Positions 8,701 to 19,211 of a stretch of 36,653 nt of DNA are shown piece after piece; within the stretch, counting starts at the first letter, position 1, and the number at the start of each line of letters is the position of its first letter. A model generated the notes under the pieces. The model saw nothing but the letters and a program-made list of their open reading frames with translations. It was not told the DNA's origin and did not search any database. This DNA is from Omnitrophica bacterium RIFCSPLOWO2_12_FULL_50_11. GTDB taxonomy: Bacteria > Omnitrophota > Omnitrophia > Omnitrophales > Danuiimicrobiaceae. The stretch is from the NCBI GenBank assembly GCA_001804315.1, contig MHFT01000058.1, forward strand, positions 1 through 36,653, read 5' to 3'. The position numbers and the translations under genes are program-made.

Positions 8701-9565
8701 TGCTCGGGAAGTAGATCGCGTGAAAAAAGGCGATGAGCTTCCGCCCGGGGTTCTCAAGAAAGTCGTTGCATACGTGTGTTCCAAAAGAAAGATTTCTGCA
8801 GGTGACAAGATGGCCGGCCGTCACGGTAACAAAGGTGTTATTGCAAAGATTCTGCCGCAAGAAGACATGCCGTTTCTGCCCGACGGCACGACGGTCGAAA
8901 TTATTTTGAATCCGCTCGGCGTACCATCGAGAATGAATGTGGGCCAGATCTTGGAAACCCATCTTGGTTGGGCCTGCAAAGTTTTGGGGATTCATGTCGA
9001 AACACCGGTGTTCAGTGGTGGAAGGGAGTCGGAAATTAAAGGGATGCTGAAGGCAGCAAATCTTCCCCTCAATGGCAAAATCACTCTTTATGACGGTCGA
9101 ACCGGACGTCCGTTCGATGAAAAAGTCACGGTAGGCTACATTTACATGATGAAACTCAACCATTTGGTGGATGACAAGATCCATGCTCGTTCCATCGGTC
9201 CGTACTCACTGGTCACACAACAGCCGTTGGGTGGTAAAGCACAGTTCGGCGGACAGCGGTTTGGTGAGATGGAAGTCTGGGCCCTTGAAGCTTATGGGGC
9301 ATCATTCTTACTCCAGGAGCTTTTGACCGTGAAAAGTGACGATGTCATGGGGAGAACGCGGGTTTATGAAGCGATTGTCAAGGGGGAACCGGCGCTACAA
9401 TCAGGTACACCGGAATCGTTCAATGTGCTCGTCAAAGAGTTGCAGAGTTTAACCTTGGATATTGTGCCTGAAAGGAAAGCGCGGGCAATGGAATCGCGGC
9501 TCGCAAAAGCTGCGGCAAAATTAGACCGTAAAGAACGAGCCAGAGAAAAACTAGGAATTGTTTAA
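5780..9565 (+). CDS. rpoB: DNA-directed RNA polymerase subunit beta
   Basis: This is the beta subunit of core RNA polymerase, 1261 residues, within the normal range. The rifampicin region is readable at about residues 440-466 ([20 protein letters not shown]). The positions equivalent to E. coli D516, H526 and S531 keep their wild-type residues, so nothing suggests rifampicin resistance. The conserved block [20 protein letters not shown] follows, and the C-terminal part contains [10 protein letters not shown] and [20 protein letters not shown]. The start ATG follows GGGAG in the preceding 20 bases. A repeat-filled gap separates it from rplL, and rpoC follows after 68 bases. Confidence 0.98.
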   Translation: MTQLIERKSLSKIRDCMELPNLVEIQLNSYERFLQSDRPKRRRKRQGLEAAFQDAFPIESFDGSCRLEYLGYHLGKPKYSVAECHKRSMTYAAPLKVKLRLVRKGIAKEQEVYIGELPLMTETGTFIVNGAERVIVSQLHRSPGVSLEESIHPSGKRLYSVRIIPYRGAWIEFEGDVNDILYCYIDRRRKILATTLLRAVGYSTNEDILKALLKTEKIKAFSRADMKKAEGGILAKDIVHGKTQEAGAHAGAKLTKELLESFLDQNLSELEVARPLGEDHAVTNTLERDPYHNQEEAQIAIYRRIRPGDPPTRDSARDLVEKLFHDPQRYDLGNVGRFMLNRKLELETSLELTTLRPEDILQVVRALLRLRSGELRVDDIDHLGNRRVRSVGELLQNQFRMGLARMKRSALERMSIYDLDAAMPHNLINPKLLSVAVKDFFGRSQLSQFMDQTNPLSELTHKRRLSALGPGGLSRERAGFEVRDVHPSHYGRICPIETPEGPNIGLIASLSTFARVNEVGFLESPYRKVEKGRATDKIEYLTADQEDRYVIAQANTPLDKDGNFTMPTVSTRFRGDFPNKEPKEIDYMDVSPRQLVSVAASLIPFLEHDDANRALMGSNMQRQAVPLLKTEAPIVGTGMEHRVAGDSGATIIAKARGTVKSVSSSEIVVDDMVYRLKKFERSNAGTCINQQPLVNIGDKVKRGDVIADGAATAHGDLALGRNVLVAFMPWRGYNFEDAIIVSEKLLMDDTYTSLHIEEFEIEARDTKLGNEEITRDIPHVSEESLKDLDENGVVRVGAEVKPGDILVGKITPKSETELSPEDKLLRAIFGEKERDVRDASLTVPPGVAGIVVDVKVFQRKEFKAKSREEKHQEQKEIDDIKNHYQKRIDTLRHERFVKISSLILGKKLSEDLVDEVLVEVLIRAGRKIEKKDVKKLERCDWESIRLDDDPELEENVRKIARVWGDEIDELVEERAREVDRVKKGDELPPGVLKKVVAYVCSKRKISAGDKMAGRHGNKGVIAKILPQEDMPFLPDGTTVEIILNPLGVPSRMNVGQILETHLGWACKVLGIHVETPVFSGGRESEIKGMLKAANLPLNGKITLYDGRTGRPFDEKVTVGYIYMMKLNHLVDDKIHARSIGPYSLVTQQPLGGKAQFGGQRFGEMEVWALEAYGASFLLQELLTVKSDDVMGRTRVYEAIVKGEPALQSGTPESFNVLVKELQSLTLDIVPERKARAMESRLAKAAAKLDRKERAREKLGIV

Positions 9566-9574
9566 TAGCAGGCG

Positions 9575-9607
9575 CGTCATTGCCTGCCGGCAAGGCAGGC
9601 CTTGACG
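9575..9607. repeat. Hairpin between rpoB and rpoC
   Basis: GCCTGCC (9582-9588) pairs with GGCAGGC (9594-9600) around GGCAA. An outer CGTCA/TGACG pair (9575-9579 with 9603-9607) is separated from it by two-base internal loops. No T-run follows. It probably marks RNA processing or is a small repeat; it is unlikely to end transcription between two subunits of the same enzyme. Confidence 0.45.
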
Positions 9608-9633
9608 TGTCTTGACCTCATGGGAGATGAATC

Positions 9634-12600
9634 ATGAAGTATGATGAAATTAACCTGTTTGATTCGGTAGCGATTAAGATCGCTTCGCCGGACGTGATCC
9701 GTTCGTGGTCTCATGGTGAGGTGAAAAAACCGGAGACGATTAATTACAGAACTCTGAAACCGGAAAAGGACGGCCTTTTTTGCGAGCGTATTTTCGGACC
9801 GACGAGGGATTGGGAATGTAGTTGCGGTAAGTATAAGCGGATCAAGCATAAAGGCATTATTTGTGACCGCTGCGGTGTCGAAGTCACGCAGTCAAAAGTT
9901 CGCCGTGAGCGAATGGGTCATATCGAACTGGTCACCCCCGTATCTCACATTTGGTTTTTTAAAACCATGCCCTCCCGAATCGGTAATTTACTCGATCTTA
10001 CCGCAAGAGCCCTCGAAAAAGTTCTCTATTATGAAGAATACATCGTTGTGGATCCAAAAGAAACTCCTCTCAAGTGCAAACAGCTGTTAAACGAGGAAGA
10101 GTACCAGAAAGTAAATGAGCAGTATGGAGCGGGGAACTTTGTCGCGAAGATGGGTGCCGAAGCGATTCAGGAGCTTTTGGCGCAGCTGGAGCTTGACAAA
10201 TCGGTGCAGAAGTTTCATCGCCAGGTCAAGATGTCCAAATCGAAACAAGCGCGTGCGCGCGCGGTGAAAATTCTCAAAATTGTAGATTCGTTCGGAAAAT
10301 CTGGAAATAATCCGGCCTGGATGATTTTGGAATGCATCCCTGTCATTCCACCCGATCTCAGACCCTTAGTTGCCTTGGACGGAGGCCGTTTTGCGACAAG
10401 CGATCTGAACGATCTATATCGGCGCGTGATTAATCGAAACAACCGGCTCAGAAAGCTTCTCGAGCTCAAGGCTCCGGATGTGATTATTCGAAACGAAAAG
10501 CGCATGCTCCAAGAAGCTGTGGACGCGCTTTTTGATAATGGTCGTCATGGCCGCCCCGTTCTTGGTGCCGGCAATCGCCCTTTGAAGTCCCTCAGTGATA
10601 TGTTGAAAGGGAAGCAAGGACGGTTTCGGCAAAATCTCCTTGGTAAACGGGTCGATTATTCGGGCCGTTCGGTGATTGTGATCGGTCCAGAACTGAAACT
10701 ACATCAATGTGGGCTTCCTAAGAAAATGGCCCTTGAGCTGTTTGAACCCTTCATCATTCGGAAGCTTAAGGAGCGCGGTCACGTTCATACCATTAAATCA
10801 GCCAAAAAGATGGTAGAACGGGTGAAGCCCGAGGTATGGGACATCTTGGAAGAGGTCATTCACGAACATCCGATCCTTTTGAATCGAGCTCCTACGCTTC
10901 ATCGCCTAGGAATTCAAGCGTTTGAGCCGGTCTTGATCGAGGGAAAGGCCATCCGAATTCATCCGCTTGTCTGCGCCGCTTTTAATGCGGACTTCGACGG
11001 CGACCAGATGGCGGTCCATATTCCGTTGTCGATGGAAGCACAAATGGAAGCACGCGTGTTGATGCTTTCTTCGAACAATGTTTTCTCACCTGCAAATGGA
11101 TCTCCAATCACGACGCCTTCGCAAGATATTGTTTTGGGACTTTATTATTTGACGAAGGCCAAAGAAGGTGTGCAAGGGGAAGGGAATATCTTTTCAGATC
11201 CTTCGGGCGCGATCACGGCGTACCAAGATGGTGAAATTGACAAACATGCACGGTGTAAGGTCCGCTTGGAAAATGGCGAGGTTATCGATGCGACCATGGG
11301 CCGAATCCTATTCAACGAGATCTTACCAAAAGGTTTTCAGTTTGTGAATGAACTGATGGACAAGGGAAAGGTCTCACGGGTGATCTCGGATGTTTATCGT
11401 CAGTTTGGACACCAGGAAACCATTTTACTACTGGATCGGCTGAAAACTCTAGGTTTCGAGGAAGCCACCGATTCTGGAATTTCGATTGGCATCGACGACA
11501 TTCAAATCCCGGCAAACAAAGACAAGATGATCAAGGCTGCTCTTCACGACGTTGATGCGATTGAAAACCAGTATAAGAATGGCTTGATCACAGATGGGGA
11601 GCGGCACAACAAAGTGATCGATATATGGACGCACATCACGGATCAAGTTTCCGACCGGATGTTTGAGGAACTGGCGTCGTTCAACCCAATTTTCATGATG
11701 GCAGATTCCGGAGCCAGAGGATCGAAACAACAGATTCGTCAGTTGGCTGGAATGCGTGGTTTGATGGCAAAGCCTTCCGGTGAGATCATTGAGAATCCAA
11801 TTACGGCAAATTTCCGCGAGGGTTTAACCGTGCTTGAGTATTTTATCTCGACACACGGCGCACGCAAAGGATTGGCCGATACCGCGTTAAAAACAGCCGA
11901 TTCAGGATACTTGACACGTCGTCTTGTCGATGTAGCTCAGGACGTCATTGTGACAGAAGAGGACTGCGGCACCCTGAATGGTATTTACATCGAGCCCATT
12001 TATGAAGCGGACGAAATCGTCGTGAGCCTCAAGGAGCGGCTGGCAGGCCGGATTGCTTTGGACAGTGTGGTTGACGTGGTTACAGATCAACCTGTCGTTC
12101 GGGTAGGGGAAGAGATCACCGAGCAGATTGCAGACCGGCTTGAAGAGATGGGGATTGAAAAAATGCGCATCCGTTCCGTCTTGACTTGCGACGCTAAGCG
12201 GGGTATTTGTGTTAAGTGCTACGGACGTGATTTGGGTACGAACAGGACGGTGGAACTTGGAACGGCGGTCGGGATTATTGCCGCTCAGTCGATCGGGGAA
12301 CCCGGTACGCAGTTGACGATGCGAACCTTTCATATTGGTGGTACCGCTTCTCGAGTGGTCGAGCAGTCATATTTCAAGGCGCGTAATGACGGAAATCTCC
12401 AATACCACAATTTGAAGACGGTGACAGCAAAGACAAGTGAAATTCTCGTTTTGAACCGAAGCGGTCAGGTCACCATACACGACCTGACGGGCCGCGAGTT
12501 AGAACGCTATACGATCCCCTCTGGTGCGATCCTTGCCTATAAGGATGGTGAAGCGGTGAAGAAAGACTCCATTTTCGTGAAATGGGATCCTTATATGGTT

Positions 12601-13692
12601 CCGATTTTTACCGAAATGACCGGTAAAGCCCGATTTGAAGATATCAGAGCAGGCGTCACGATGAATGAGGAGATGGATGCGACCACCGGTTTGATTGAAC
12701 GCGTGATTACCGAACATAAAGAGGATCTGCATCCTCAAATTTTGATTACCAGCGAGAAAGATGAGATCTTGGGTTTTTATCCCATCCCTGTCGGTGCGCA
12801 CATCGTGGTGAAAGATGGTCAAAGAGTCACAAGCGGCACACTTGTGGCGAAGACACCCCGTAAAATTGCGAAGACCCGCGACATCACAGGAGGTCTTCCC
12901 CGCGTCGCGGAACTGTTTGAGGCCAGAAAGCCGAAAAATCCAGCGATCATCTCGGAGATTGATGGAATTGTCGAATTTGGAGAGGTGGTCAAGGGGCAGA
13001 GGAAGATTATCGTGAAAAGCCCAACCGGCATGACGAAATCTTATCTGATTCCACACGGAAAACACCTCAACGTGTACAAGGGTGATCGTGTGGTGGCCGG
13101 CCAACAGCTCGTGGATGGACCTGTCGTCCCCCAGGATATTTTGAGAGTAAGCGGCGAAAGGAAGCTTCAAGAATATTTGGTGAGCGGCGTTCAGGAGGTA
13201 TATCGGTTGCAAGGCGTCAGAATCAATGACAAGCACATCGAAGCGATCGTCCGCCAAATGCTTCGGAAAGTGAAAATTGAAGATGCGGGCGATTCCGACT
13301 TCCTTGTGGGGAGTCAAGTTGATCGTGTAAAGTTCCAGGAAGAAAACGAGAAGCTCGTGAAGAAAGGTAAGAATCCCGCAAAAGCAGTTCCGCAACTGCT
13401 TGGGATCACAAAAGCTTCTTTGAGCACCGAGAGTTTTATTTCTGCTGCAAGTTTTCAAGAAACGACCCGGGTGCTCACAGATGCCGCGTCCAGTGGCAAA
13501 CGGGACCATCTTCTGGGTTTGAAGGAGAACGTGATCATGGGACACCTGGTCCCTGCCGGTACGGGTTTTTGGGCGAATCGCGGTGTCGATGTAGTTACTG
13601 AAACGCCTGAGGAAGGGGCTCCCTTGATTTCTCACGTGCAAGAATGGGATGGAGAAGAGAAAAAAGAAGCAGCTCGTACCGCGTTAATTTAA
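9634..13692 (+). CDS. rpoC: DNA-directed RNA polymerase subunit beta'
   Basis: This is the beta' subunit, which carries the polymerase catalytic site. The 1352-residue protein has the N-terminal zinc ribbon ([20 protein letters not shown] region, about residues 60-80), the absolutely conserved NADFDGDQM metal-binding loop at residues 451-459, and the second zinc site including [11 protein letters not shown]. The bridge-helix region ([19 protein letters not shown]) is intact. There is no sign of a split gene, intein or large insertion. ATG 9634 follows GGGAGA. Three hairpins follow before rpsL. Confidence 0.98.
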   Translation: MKYDEINLFDSVAIKIASPDVIRSWSHGEVKKPETINYRTLKPEKDGLFCERIFGPTRDWECSCGKYKRIKHKGIICDRCGVEVTQSKVRRERMGHIELVTPVSHIWFFKTMPSRIGNLLDLTARALEKVLYYEEYIVVDPKETPLKCKQLLNEEEYQKVNEQYGAGNFVAKMGAEAIQELLAQLELDKSVQKFHRQVKMSKSKQARARAVKILKIVDSFGKSGNNPAWMILECIPVIPPDLRPLVALDGGRFATSDLNDLYRRVINRNNRLRKLLELKAPDVIIRNEKRMLQEAVDALFDNGRHGRPVLGAGNRPLKSLSDMLKGKQGRFRQNLLGKRVDYSGRSVIVIGPELKLHQCGLPKKMALELFEPFIIRKLKERGHVHTIKSAKKMVERVKPEVWDILEEVIHEHPILLNRAPTLHRLGIQAFEPVLIEGKAIRIHPLVCAAFNADFDGDQMAVHIPLSMEAQMEARVLMLSSNNVFSPANGSPITTPSQDIVLGLYYLTKAKEGVQGEGNIFSDPSGAITAYQDGEIDKHARCKVRLENGEVIDATMGRILFNEILPKGFQFVNELMDKGKVSRVISDVYRQFGHQETILLLDRLKTLGFEEATDSGISIGIDDIQIPANKDKMIKAALHDVDAIENQYKNGLITDGERHNKVIDIWTHITDQVSDRMFEELASFNPIFMMADSGARGSKQQIRQLAGMRGLMAKPSGEIIENPITANFREGLTVLEYFISTHGARKGLADTALKTADSGYLTRRLVDVAQDVIVTEEDCGTLNGIYIEPIYEADEIVVSLKERLAGRIALDSVVDVVTDQPVVRVGEEITEQIADRLEEMGIEKMRIRSVLTCDAKRGICVKCYGRDLGTNRTVELGTAVGIIAAQSIGEPGTQLTMRTFHIGGTASRVVEQSYFKARNDGNLQYHNLKTVTAKTSEILVLNRSGQVTIHDLTGRELERYTIPSGAILAYKDGEAVKKDSIFVKWDPYMVPIFTEMTGKARFEDIRAGVTMNEEMDATTGLIERVITEHKEDLHPQILITSEKDEILGFYPIPVGAHIVVKDGQRVTSGTLVAKTPRKIAKTRDITGGLPRVAELFEARKPKNPAIISEIDGIVEFGEVVKGQRKIIVKSPTGMTKSYLIPHGKHLNVYKGDRVVAGQQLVDGPVVPQDILRVSGERKLQEYLVSGVQEVYRLQGVRINDKHIEAIVRQMLRKVKIEDAGDSDFLVGSQVDRVKFQEENEKLVKKGKNPAKAVPQLLGITKASLSTESFISAASFQETTRVLTDAASSGKRDHLLGLKENVIMGHLVPAGTGFWANRGVDVVTETPEEGAPLISHVQEWDGEEKKEAARTALI

Positions 13693-13700
13693 ATTTTACC

Positions 13701-13809
13701 GGCGCTTCTTGCGCCAGTACTCATCGCGTCGGACTTGATGTCCGACTGCGATGATGTATGGGTACGCGGTACTGTGCAGATTGAAATTGGCGACTGCCAA
13801 TTTCAATCT
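13701..13809. repeat. Three tandem hairpins in rpoC-rpsL gap
   Basis: Three hairpins occupy the 146-base gap. The first is GGCGC/GCGCC (13701-13705 with 13711-13715). The second is TCATCGC plus GTCGGAC pairing with GTCCGAC plus GCGATGA (13721-13734 with 13740-13754, one bulged T). The third is AGATTGAAATTGGC with GCCAATTTCAATCT (13778-13791 with 13796-13809), a perfect 14-pair stem with a four-base loop. This is the seam between the rif and str gene sets. They could mark processing, attenuation or inserted repeats. No promoter is evident. Confidence 0.55.
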
Positions 13810-13838
13810 TGACTGCGCACGAGTGTTGAGAGCAATTA

Positions 13839-14213
13839 ATGCCTACGATTAACCAACTCATTCGTCTGGGGCGTCGGAGATTTAAGGGGAGAACGAAGTC
13901 TCCCGCTCTCCAAGGCTCTCCATTTAAAAAAGGTGTTTGTCTCACGGTTCGAACCCAGACACCAAAGAAACCGAACTCGGCGCTTCGGAAGATCGCGAGA
14001 ATTCGGTTAGCGAACGGCCAAGAGATCACCGCCTATATTCCGGGCGTTGGACATAATTTGCAGGAACATTCCATTGTATTGGTCCGCGGGGGTCGAGTGA
14101 AGGATCTTCCAGGCGTTCGGTACCACATCGTTCGTGGGAAACTGGATTCCGCTGGAGTTCAAGATCGTTGTAAATCTCGTTCTAAGTACGGGTCGAAGCA
14201 AGCGAAGAAGTGA
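13839..14213 (+). CDS. rpsL: 30S ribosomal protein S12
   Basis: S12 sits at the decoding centre and controls accuracy. The 124-residue product has normal length. The two streptomycin-related loops are wild-type in form: [11 protein letters not shown] with both lysines, and [11 protein letters not shown] followed by [11 protein letters not shown]. Translation begins at ATG 13839 with a weak Shine-Dalgarno. It opens the str cluster rpsL-rpsG-fusA. Its TGA stop is the first three bases of a perfect hairpin. Confidence 0.98.
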   Translation: MPTINQLIRLGRRRFKGRTKSPALQGSPFKKGVCLTVRTQTPKKPNSALRKIARIRLANGQEITAYIPGVGHNLQEHSIVLVRGGRVKDLPGVRYHIVRGKLDSAGVQDRCKSRSKYGSKQAKK

Positions 14214-14241
14214 CGTGTCGGAATATTGTTCCGACACGTCA
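14211..14241 (+). repeat. Perfect hairpin starting at rpsL stop codon
   Basis: TGACGTGTCGGAA (14211-14223) pairs with TTCCGACACGTCA (14229-14241) over 13 positions around loop TATTG. The first three bases are the rpsL stop codon. It is followed by GAATGACGATGAGG, reminiscent of the CAGAATGACA end of the TCATCCTGAG repeats elsewhere in the window. Confidence 0.6.
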
Positions 14242-14271
14242 GAATGACGATGAGGAATACGTAGAAATAAA

Positions 14272-14739
14272 ATGCGAAGACATAGGGCGACAAAAAGGAA
14301 AACACCGTTAGATCCGAAATACAAGAATGTTTTGGTCACAAAGTTGGTCAATATTGTCATGCAGGAGGGCAAGAAGTCTTTGGCAGAGCGTTTGATCTAC
14401 AAGGCGTTTGGTATTGTTCAGGAAAAAACGGGCAAAGAGGCGATAGAGGTATTTAAACAATCGGTCGAGAATGTGCGTCCTCTTTTGGAAACGAAGTCGA
14501 GGCGAGTCGGCGGCGCAACGTACCAGGTACCACTGAGCGTTCGACCAGAGCGCGGCCAAATTCTTGCGATGCGCTGGATGCGGGATTTTGCTCGCAGGCG
14601 TCATGGGGCGCCAATGGAGGAAAAATTAGCATCCGAAATTTTGGAGGCGTACAAGAAATCCGGTTCGGCGATGAAGAAACGCGAGGATGTGCACAAAATG
14701 GCGGAATCGAACCGAGCATTTGCGCACTATCGATGGTAG
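14272..14739 (+). CDS. rpsG: 30S ribosomal protein S7
   Basis: S7 nucleates assembly of the 30S head and lines the E site. The 155-residue product starts MRRHRATKR and has the family pattern [25 protein letters not shown] and RAFAHYRW at the end. Length is typical. Position between rpsL and fusA is the standard str order. Confidence 0.98.
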   Translation: MRRHRATKRKTPLDPKYKNVLVTKLVNIVMQEGKKSLAERLIYKAFGIVQEKTGKEAIEVFKQSVENVRPLLETKSRRVGGATYQVPLSVRPERGQILAMRWMRDFARRRHGAPMEEKLASEILEAYKKSGSAMKKREDVHKMAESNRAFAHYRW

Positions 14740-14797
14740 GTCTTCCAGAGCAGTTGTTCCGCGAGGTTCGGAGGAAATATTTCTAACGGGGTTAAGG

Positions 14798-16903
14798 ATG
14801 TCGCAGGCAGAAAGACAAAAAATTCACTGTGTGCTCGAAAAGATACGGAACATCGGAATCGCAGCGCATATCGACGCGGGCAAAACGACGACGACGGAAC
14901 GTATTTTGTACTATACCGGCATGACGCATAAACTTGGCGAGGTACACGAAGGAACTACCGTCATGGATTGGATGGAGCAGGAACAGGAGCGGGGCATTAC
15001 GATTACTTCTGCTGCTACTACTTGTTTCTGGCGTGACTCGCGCATCAACATCATCGACACGCCGGGTCATGTGGATTTTACGATCGAGGTAGAACGATCG
15101 CTGCGCGTTCTCGACGGTGTGATTTGTTTGTTCAGCGCAGTGGAGGGAGTAGAGCCTCAATCGGAAACCGTTTGGCGGCAAGCAGATCGTTATAAAGTAC
15201 CTCGAATCGCGTTCATTAACAAGTTGGATCGCGTGGGCGCGGATTTTCAGTCGTGCGTGCAGCAGTTTAATGACCGCTTTGCAACGAATGCGGTGCCGCT
15301 TCAGATCCCACTGGGTGCGGAAGACCATTTCAAAGGCATCATCGATTTAGTGGAAATGAAAGCCAAGGTGTTTAAGGATGAGACGCTTGGAGCGGAGTTC
15401 GATACGATTGACATTCCGCGCGAATATGAAGATGCGGCAAGAAAAGCGCGCGAGATGATGATCGAACAGTTTTCGGAGTATGACGACCAGCTCATGACAA
15501 AATTTGTTGAAGGGAAGGAGCCCGCGGCGGATGAATTAAGAAAGGGCATTCGTAAGGCTACAATTGCGATCAAAGTGCTGCCTGTTTTATGTGGTTCTGC
15601 GTATCGGAATAAAGGGGTACAGCAGCTTTTGGATGCTGTGGTGGATTATCTCCCGTCTCCCGTTGATATTCCATCCATTCAGGGGAAAGATCCTAAAACG
15701 GATGCTCACTTAGAAAGGCATCCGAGTGAGGAAGAACCATTTGCGGCACTTGTTTTTAAGATTGCGGCGGATCGTTTCGCAGGCGGAGGGAATCTTGCCT
15801 ACCTTCGAATCTATTCCGGCGTTTTAGAGGCTGGATCTTATGTCTTGAATGCATCGAAAGGAAAAAAAGAGCGGATCGGACGGTTGCTCTTGATGCACGC
15901 GAATAAACGTGAAGAGATCAGCGAAGCAGGAGCTGGAAACATTGTCGCAGCTGTCGGTCTGAAAGATTTGAAGACGGGCGACACCCTTTGTGCCGAAGAC
16001 AGCCCGATCGAGTTGGAATCGCTGTTCGTTCCCGAGCCCGTCATGTCACTTGCGATTGAGCCGAAGACGAAGGCAGATCGCGACAGGCTGTCACAAACGC
16101 TTCAACGAATGTCTCAAGAAGATCCAACTTTTCGGATTAAAAGTAACGAGGAGACAGGCCAAACGATTATTTCTGGAATGGGCGAGCTTCATCTTGAGGT
16201 GATTGTTGATCGTATGTTACGAGAATACAACGTGCAGACGAACGTGGGTAAACCGGAGGTGGCGTATAAAGAAACGATCCGAGGCATGGCGAAGGCGGAA
16301 GGCAAATACATTCGCCAAACGGGCGGTCGAGGCCAATATGGGCACTGTTTTCTTGAGATTGAACCACTTCCGCGGGGTAAGGGGTTTGTGTTTGTCAACA
16401 AGGTCGTTGGAGGCTCAATCCCAAGGGAATACATACCCGCAGTAGAACAGGGAGTAAGAGAGGCAAGCCAGAATGGTGTTTTAGCAGGTTATCCATTAGT
16501 GGATTTGCAGGTGGCGCTTTACGACGGATCTTATCATGAGGTGGATTCTTCTGAAATTGCTTTTAAGATCGCGGGGTCGATGGCTTTAAAAGAAGCTGCG
16601 AAACGAGCAAAGCTTATCCTCTTAGAGCCAATCATGACGATTGAGGTTACGGTTCCTGAGGAATCGATGGGTGCGGTGATTGGGGATTTGAATTCGAGAC
16701 GCTGTGTGATTCAAGAAATGGGAACTCGTGGTGCCATTAAATATGTGAAAGCGTTGGCGCCGCTGGCAGAGATGTTCGGCTTCGCGAGTGCGATTCGTTC
16801 GCTCTCGCAAGGTCGCGCGGTACCATCACCGATGGAAGTCCATAGTTACAAAGAAGTGCCGGCCAATATCGCGCGTGCCGTTATCGAAGGGGAACGCAAG
16901 TAG
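14798..16903 (+). CDS. fusA: Elongation factor G
   Basis: EF-G is the GTPase that drives tRNA-mRNA translocation and helps recycle ribosomes. I place the start at ATG 14798, giving 701 residues beginning [10 protein letters not shown]. The frame is open further upstream, but that part has no family similarity. The AAGG directly before this ATG is very close and GGAGG at 14770-14774 is distant, so the start is moderately sure. Motifs [12 protein letters not shown] (P-loop), DTPGHVDF and NKLDR are present, followed by domains II to V. No tuf follows, unlike the E. coli str operon. Confidence 0.96.
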   Translation: MSQAERQKIHCVLEKIRNIGIAAHIDAGKTTTTERILYYTGMTHKLGEVHEGTTVMDWMEQEQERGITITSAATTCFWRDSRINIIDTPGHVDFTIEVERSLRVLDGVICLFSAVEGVEPQSETVWRQADRYKVPRIAFINKLDRVGADFQSCVQQFNDRFATNAVPLQIPLGAEDHFKGIIDLVEMKAKVFKDETLGAEFDTIDIPREYEDAARKAREMMIEQFSEYDDQLMTKFVEGKEPAADELRKGIRKATIAIKVLPVLCGSAYRNKGVQQLLDAVVDYLPSPVDIPSIQGKDPKTDAHLERHPSEEEPFAALVFKIAADRFAGGGNLAYLRIYSGVLEAGSYVLNASKGKKERIGRLLLMHANKREEISEAGAGNIVAAVGLKDLKTGDTLCAEDSPIELESLFVPEPVMSLAIEPKTKADRDRLSQTLQRMSQEDPTFRIKSNEETGQTIISGMGELHLEVIVDRMLREYNVQTNVGKPEVAYKETIRGMAKAEGKYIRQTGGRGQYGHCFLEIEPLPRGKGFVFVNKVVGGSIPREYIPAVEQGVREASQNGVLAGYPLVDLQVALYDGSYHEVDSSEIAFKIAGSMALKEAAKRAKLILLEPIMTIEVTVPEESMGAVIGDLNSRRCVIQEMGTRGAIKYVKALAPLAEMFGFASAIRSLSQGRAVPSPMEVHSYKEVPANIARAVIEGERK

Positions 16904-16924
16904 GCAAAGGACGGTGGTTTCCAC

Positions 16925-17233
16925 ATGGTGAAAGAAAAAGTACGAATTAAACTAAGAAGTTACGATCACCGTATTTTGGATCAATCGGTTCACGAAATTG
17001 TGGATACCGTGAAGATGACCGGCGCGCGTATCGTCGGGCCTATTCCGCTTCCGACTGATCTGTGGAAAACCACGGTCTTAAGAGGTCCGACCATTGATAA
17101 AAAATCACGTGAGCAGTTCGAACTCAGAACCCATAAACGCCTGCTGGAAATTATGGAGCCGACGGGTCGGACAGTGGATGCGCTGATGAAGTTGGCGTTG
17201 CCAGCCGGCGTTGATGTCGAGATTAAACTGTAA
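16925..17233 (+). CDS. rpsJ: 30S ribosomal protein S10
   Basis: S10 is a small-subunit head protein and, as NusE, a partner of NusB and NusG in antitermination. The 102-residue product shows [16 protein letters not shown] at the start and GPIPLPT in the middle, as expected. AAAGGA lies about a dozen bases before ATG 16925. It follows fusA after 21 bases, so the str and S10 clusters are joined. Confidence 0.98.
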   Translation: MVKEKVRIKLRSYDHRILDQSVHEIVDTVKMTGARIVGPIPLPTDLWKTTVLRGPTIDKKSREQFELRTHKRLLEIMEPTGRTVDALMKLALPAGVDVEIKL

Positions 17234-17235
17234 AA

Positions 17236-17342
17236 CAGCTGTCAGCCATCAGCGATCAGCTGTCAGCAAAAAATACTGAACGACGTGTTCGCTTATTGCC
17301 TTATGAAAATACTGATCGCTGAATGCTGACGACTGATAGCTG
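17236..17342. repeat. Inverted repeat in rpsJ-rplC gap (CAGCTATCAGC type)
   Basis: The left arm at 17236-17259 (with ATCAGCGATCAG) and the right arm at 17312-17342 (with CTGATCGCTGA and ending CTGATAGCTG) are imperfect inverted copies around a roughly 50-base centre. Each arm itself contains repeated TCAGC/GCTGA units. Low-complexity palindromes of this type occur between genes in several uncultured lineages. It has no obvious promoter or gene. Confidence 0.55.
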
Positions 17343-17366
17343 AAAGCCTTGACCAAGGAATCTCTC

Positions 17367-18125
17367 ATGATCGGTCTTCTTGGAAAAAAAATAGGAATGA
17401 CACAAATTTTTGGGACGAATGGGGAGCAGATACCGGTAACGGTTTTGGAAGTCGGCCCTTGCTCTGTGGTGCAGATCAAAACGAAGGAGAAAGATGGTTA
17501 CCAAGCGGTTCAGCTTGCGTTTGCACCCAAAAAAAGTGCGCGGACCACGCAACCGGAACTCGGTCATTTCAAAGCGCATCATGTGGAACCCAAAAAATTT
17601 GTACGTGAAATCCGCACCGAAACTTTAGCAGGATTGGAAGAGGGAAAGGAAATTGGGGTGAACAATTTTTCTGTTGGGGACTATGTGGACGTCATCGGTA
17701 CATCGATTGGACATGGATTTCAGGGTGTTGTGAAACGTCACAAATGCAAGGGCGGGGGGCGCACGCACGGTTCTATGTTCGGTCGTGTCCCCGGATCGAT
17801 TGGCTCATCTTCCTTTCCATCCCGTGTGTTTAAAGGATTGAGACTGCCCGGGCACATGGGTCACGCCAGATCGACAGTTCAGAACCTGCGTGTTGAAAAA
17901 ATAGACTTGGAGCATCATCTGATGGCAGTGCGGGGAGCCGTTCCAGGTGCTGAAAACGGTTATTTGACGATCCGAGAGGCAGTGAAGAAACGCCGTTCTC
18001 GGAAGTGGCGTTTGCCGGAAGAGGGAATCGAGGAATTAAAATTAGAGGAAAAGAAAGCACCCACAGCGCCGCCGAAAAAGGCAGTGCCTGCAAAGAAAAA
18101 ACCGGTTGCTGAAAAGAAAAAGTGA
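17367..18125 (+). CDS. rplC: 50S ribosomal protein L3 with Lys/Pro-rich tail
   Basis: L3 is an early-assembling large-subunit protein that reaches toward the peptidyl transferase centre. I start at ATG 17367, preceded by AAGGAA six bases upstream. A TTG start at 17349 would add six unconserved residues. The 252-residue product begins MIGLLGKKIGMTQIF and has the HGSMFGRVPGSIG loop. The family core ends near residue 206, and about 45 residues rich in Lys, Ala and Pro follow. The TGA stop is paired in a short hairpin. Confidence 0.96.
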   Translation: MIGLLGKKIGMTQIFGTNGEQIPVTVLEVGPCSVVQIKTKEKDGYQAVQLAFAPKKSARTTQPELGHFKAHHVEPKKFVREIRTETLAGLEEGKEIGVNNFSVGDYVDVIGTSIGHGFQGVVKRHKCKGGGRTHGSMFGRVPGSIGSSSFPSRVFKGLRLPGHMGHARSTVQNLRVEKIDLEHHLMAVRGAVPGAENGYLTIREAVKKRRSRKWRLPEEGIEELKLEEKKAPTAPPKKAVPAKKKPVAEKKK

Positions 18126-18214
18126 CGAATCTGTGTTTGCCCGATTCGTCATCCTGAGTCCCGCCTTTGGTGGGACGAAGGATCCCGAACTGGGATTCTT
18201 CGGCCTCAGAATGA
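18123..18214. repeat. Stop-codon hairpin plus TCATCCTGAG repeat, rplC-rplD gap
   Basis: TGACGAATC (18123-18131), which begins with the rplC stop, pairs with GATTCGTCA (18143-18151). It overlaps a palindromic repeat with TCATCCTGAG (18149-18158), an inner GTCCC/GGGAC hairpin, GAAGGATC, then GATTCTTC and CTCAGAATGA (18205-18214). The order of elements matches the copy in the rpsM-rpsK gap. Confidence 0.6.
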
Positions 18215-18237
18215 CATCTGGACGAGAGATCCAAATT

Positions 18238-18915
18238 ATGGCGGACGTAACGCTTTACGAAAAAGATGGAAAGATAAACGGCGCGGTCACGGTTAACGAC
18301 GACGTCTTTGGCGCACCCGTCAATGAACGTTTGTTGTCCCTCGTCGTGACGGCTTATGGAGGGAACGCCAGAGTCGGCACACATGACACGAAGACACGTG
18401 GGGAAGTTCGTGGCGGCGGCCGGAAACCGTGGAAGCAAAAGGGAACAGGCCGTGCCCGTCACGGTTCACGCAGATCTCCCATTTGGCGTGGCGGCGGTAC
18501 CGTTTTTGGACCTCATCCGCGGAGTTATCGAACTCATTTATCGGATGACATGAAGCGAAGCGCTTTGATCTCGGCATTAAGTTTGAAAAACAGAGAAAAC
18601 AATCTGATGTTCTTGAAGGAAGCAAACTTGAAGGAACCTAAGACGAAAGAACTAGCCTCCATCGCTTCCGCGTTACAGTTGGATCATTGTCGAACCCTGT
18701 TTATCGTTTCATCGATGGAAGACAAGCTGAAACGCGCATCACGAAACTTGCGTGCAACATTCTCCGTGCGTCCGGCGAGCGACGTGAATGCATACCATAT
18801 TGTTCGGCGGAAGAAATTATTAATTGAAAAGGATGCGGTCCCCATATTGGAACGTCGCGCATTAGGTGAGGCGGCGGCCGCTGCAAGAGATCAGGTTCGT
18901 GTGCAGGTGACGTAA
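18238..18915 (+). CDS. rplD: 50S ribosomal protein L4
   Basis: L4 lines the exit tunnel and in E. coli represses the S10 operon. I start at ATG 18238, giving 225 residues from MADVTLYEKDG. The frame is open back to 18106, but that part translates the inserted repeat and is not conserved. The extended tunnel loop (RGGGRKPWKQKGTGRARHGS) is present. The ribosome binding site is weak (GAGAG upstream). It is followed ten bases later by rplW. Confidence 0.95.
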   Translation: MADVTLYEKDGKINGAVTVNDDVFGAPVNERLLSLVVTAYGGNARVGTHDTKTRGEVRGGGRKPWKQKGTGRARHGSRRSPIWRGGGTVFGPHPRSYRTHLSDDMKRSALISALSLKNRENNLMFLKEANLKEPKTKELASIASALQLDHCRTLFIVSSMEDKLKRASRNLRATFSVRPASDVNAYHIVRRKKLLIEKDAVPILERRALGEAAAAARDQVRVQVT

Positions 18916-18925
18916 AGTTGTCATC

Positions 18926-19201
18926 ATGAATATCTATCATGTGATTCGGGAGCCGTTGGTTACCGAAAAGGGTACGAAGCAGGAGAAAAATCGGAAATAT
19001 TATTTCCGGGTCGATAAGCATTCCAACAAACATGAAATCCGGGAAGCAGTGGAGCGCCTTTTTAATGTCAAAGTGACCAAGGTGAATACGATGCGGATGA
19101 GTGGAAAGCGAAAGCGCATGCGGTTTCGGGCAGGGCTAACACCAGAGTGGAAAAAAGCGGCCGTGACGTTAAAGGAAGGCCAAAAAATAGCTTTGGCGTA
19201 G
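18926..19201 (+). CDS. rplW: 50S ribosomal protein L23
   Basis: L23 lies at the tunnel exit and docks signal recognition particle and trigger factor. The 91-residue product begins MNIYHVIREPLVTEKGT and contains the family segment NKHEIREAVERLFNVKVTKV. Length is normal. It sits between rplD and rplB in standard S10 order, with close spacing on both sides. Confidence 0.97.
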   Translation: MNIYHVIREPLVTEKGTKQEKNRKYYFRVDKHSNKHEIREAVERLFNVKVTKVNTMRMSGKRKRMRFRAGLTPEWKKAAVTLKEGQKIALA

Positions 19202-19211
19202 AAAGGACGAA

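Noticed and set aside
12499-13641. Long minus-strand frame of 380 codons
   Set aside because: It lies fully opposite rpoC, shows no recognisable domain and has no ribosome binding site or neighbours on that strand. It is a codon-bias shadow.
18106-18237. Upstream extension of rplD
   Set aside because: The added codons translate the TCATCCTGAG repeat, and L4 begins normally at ATG 18238.
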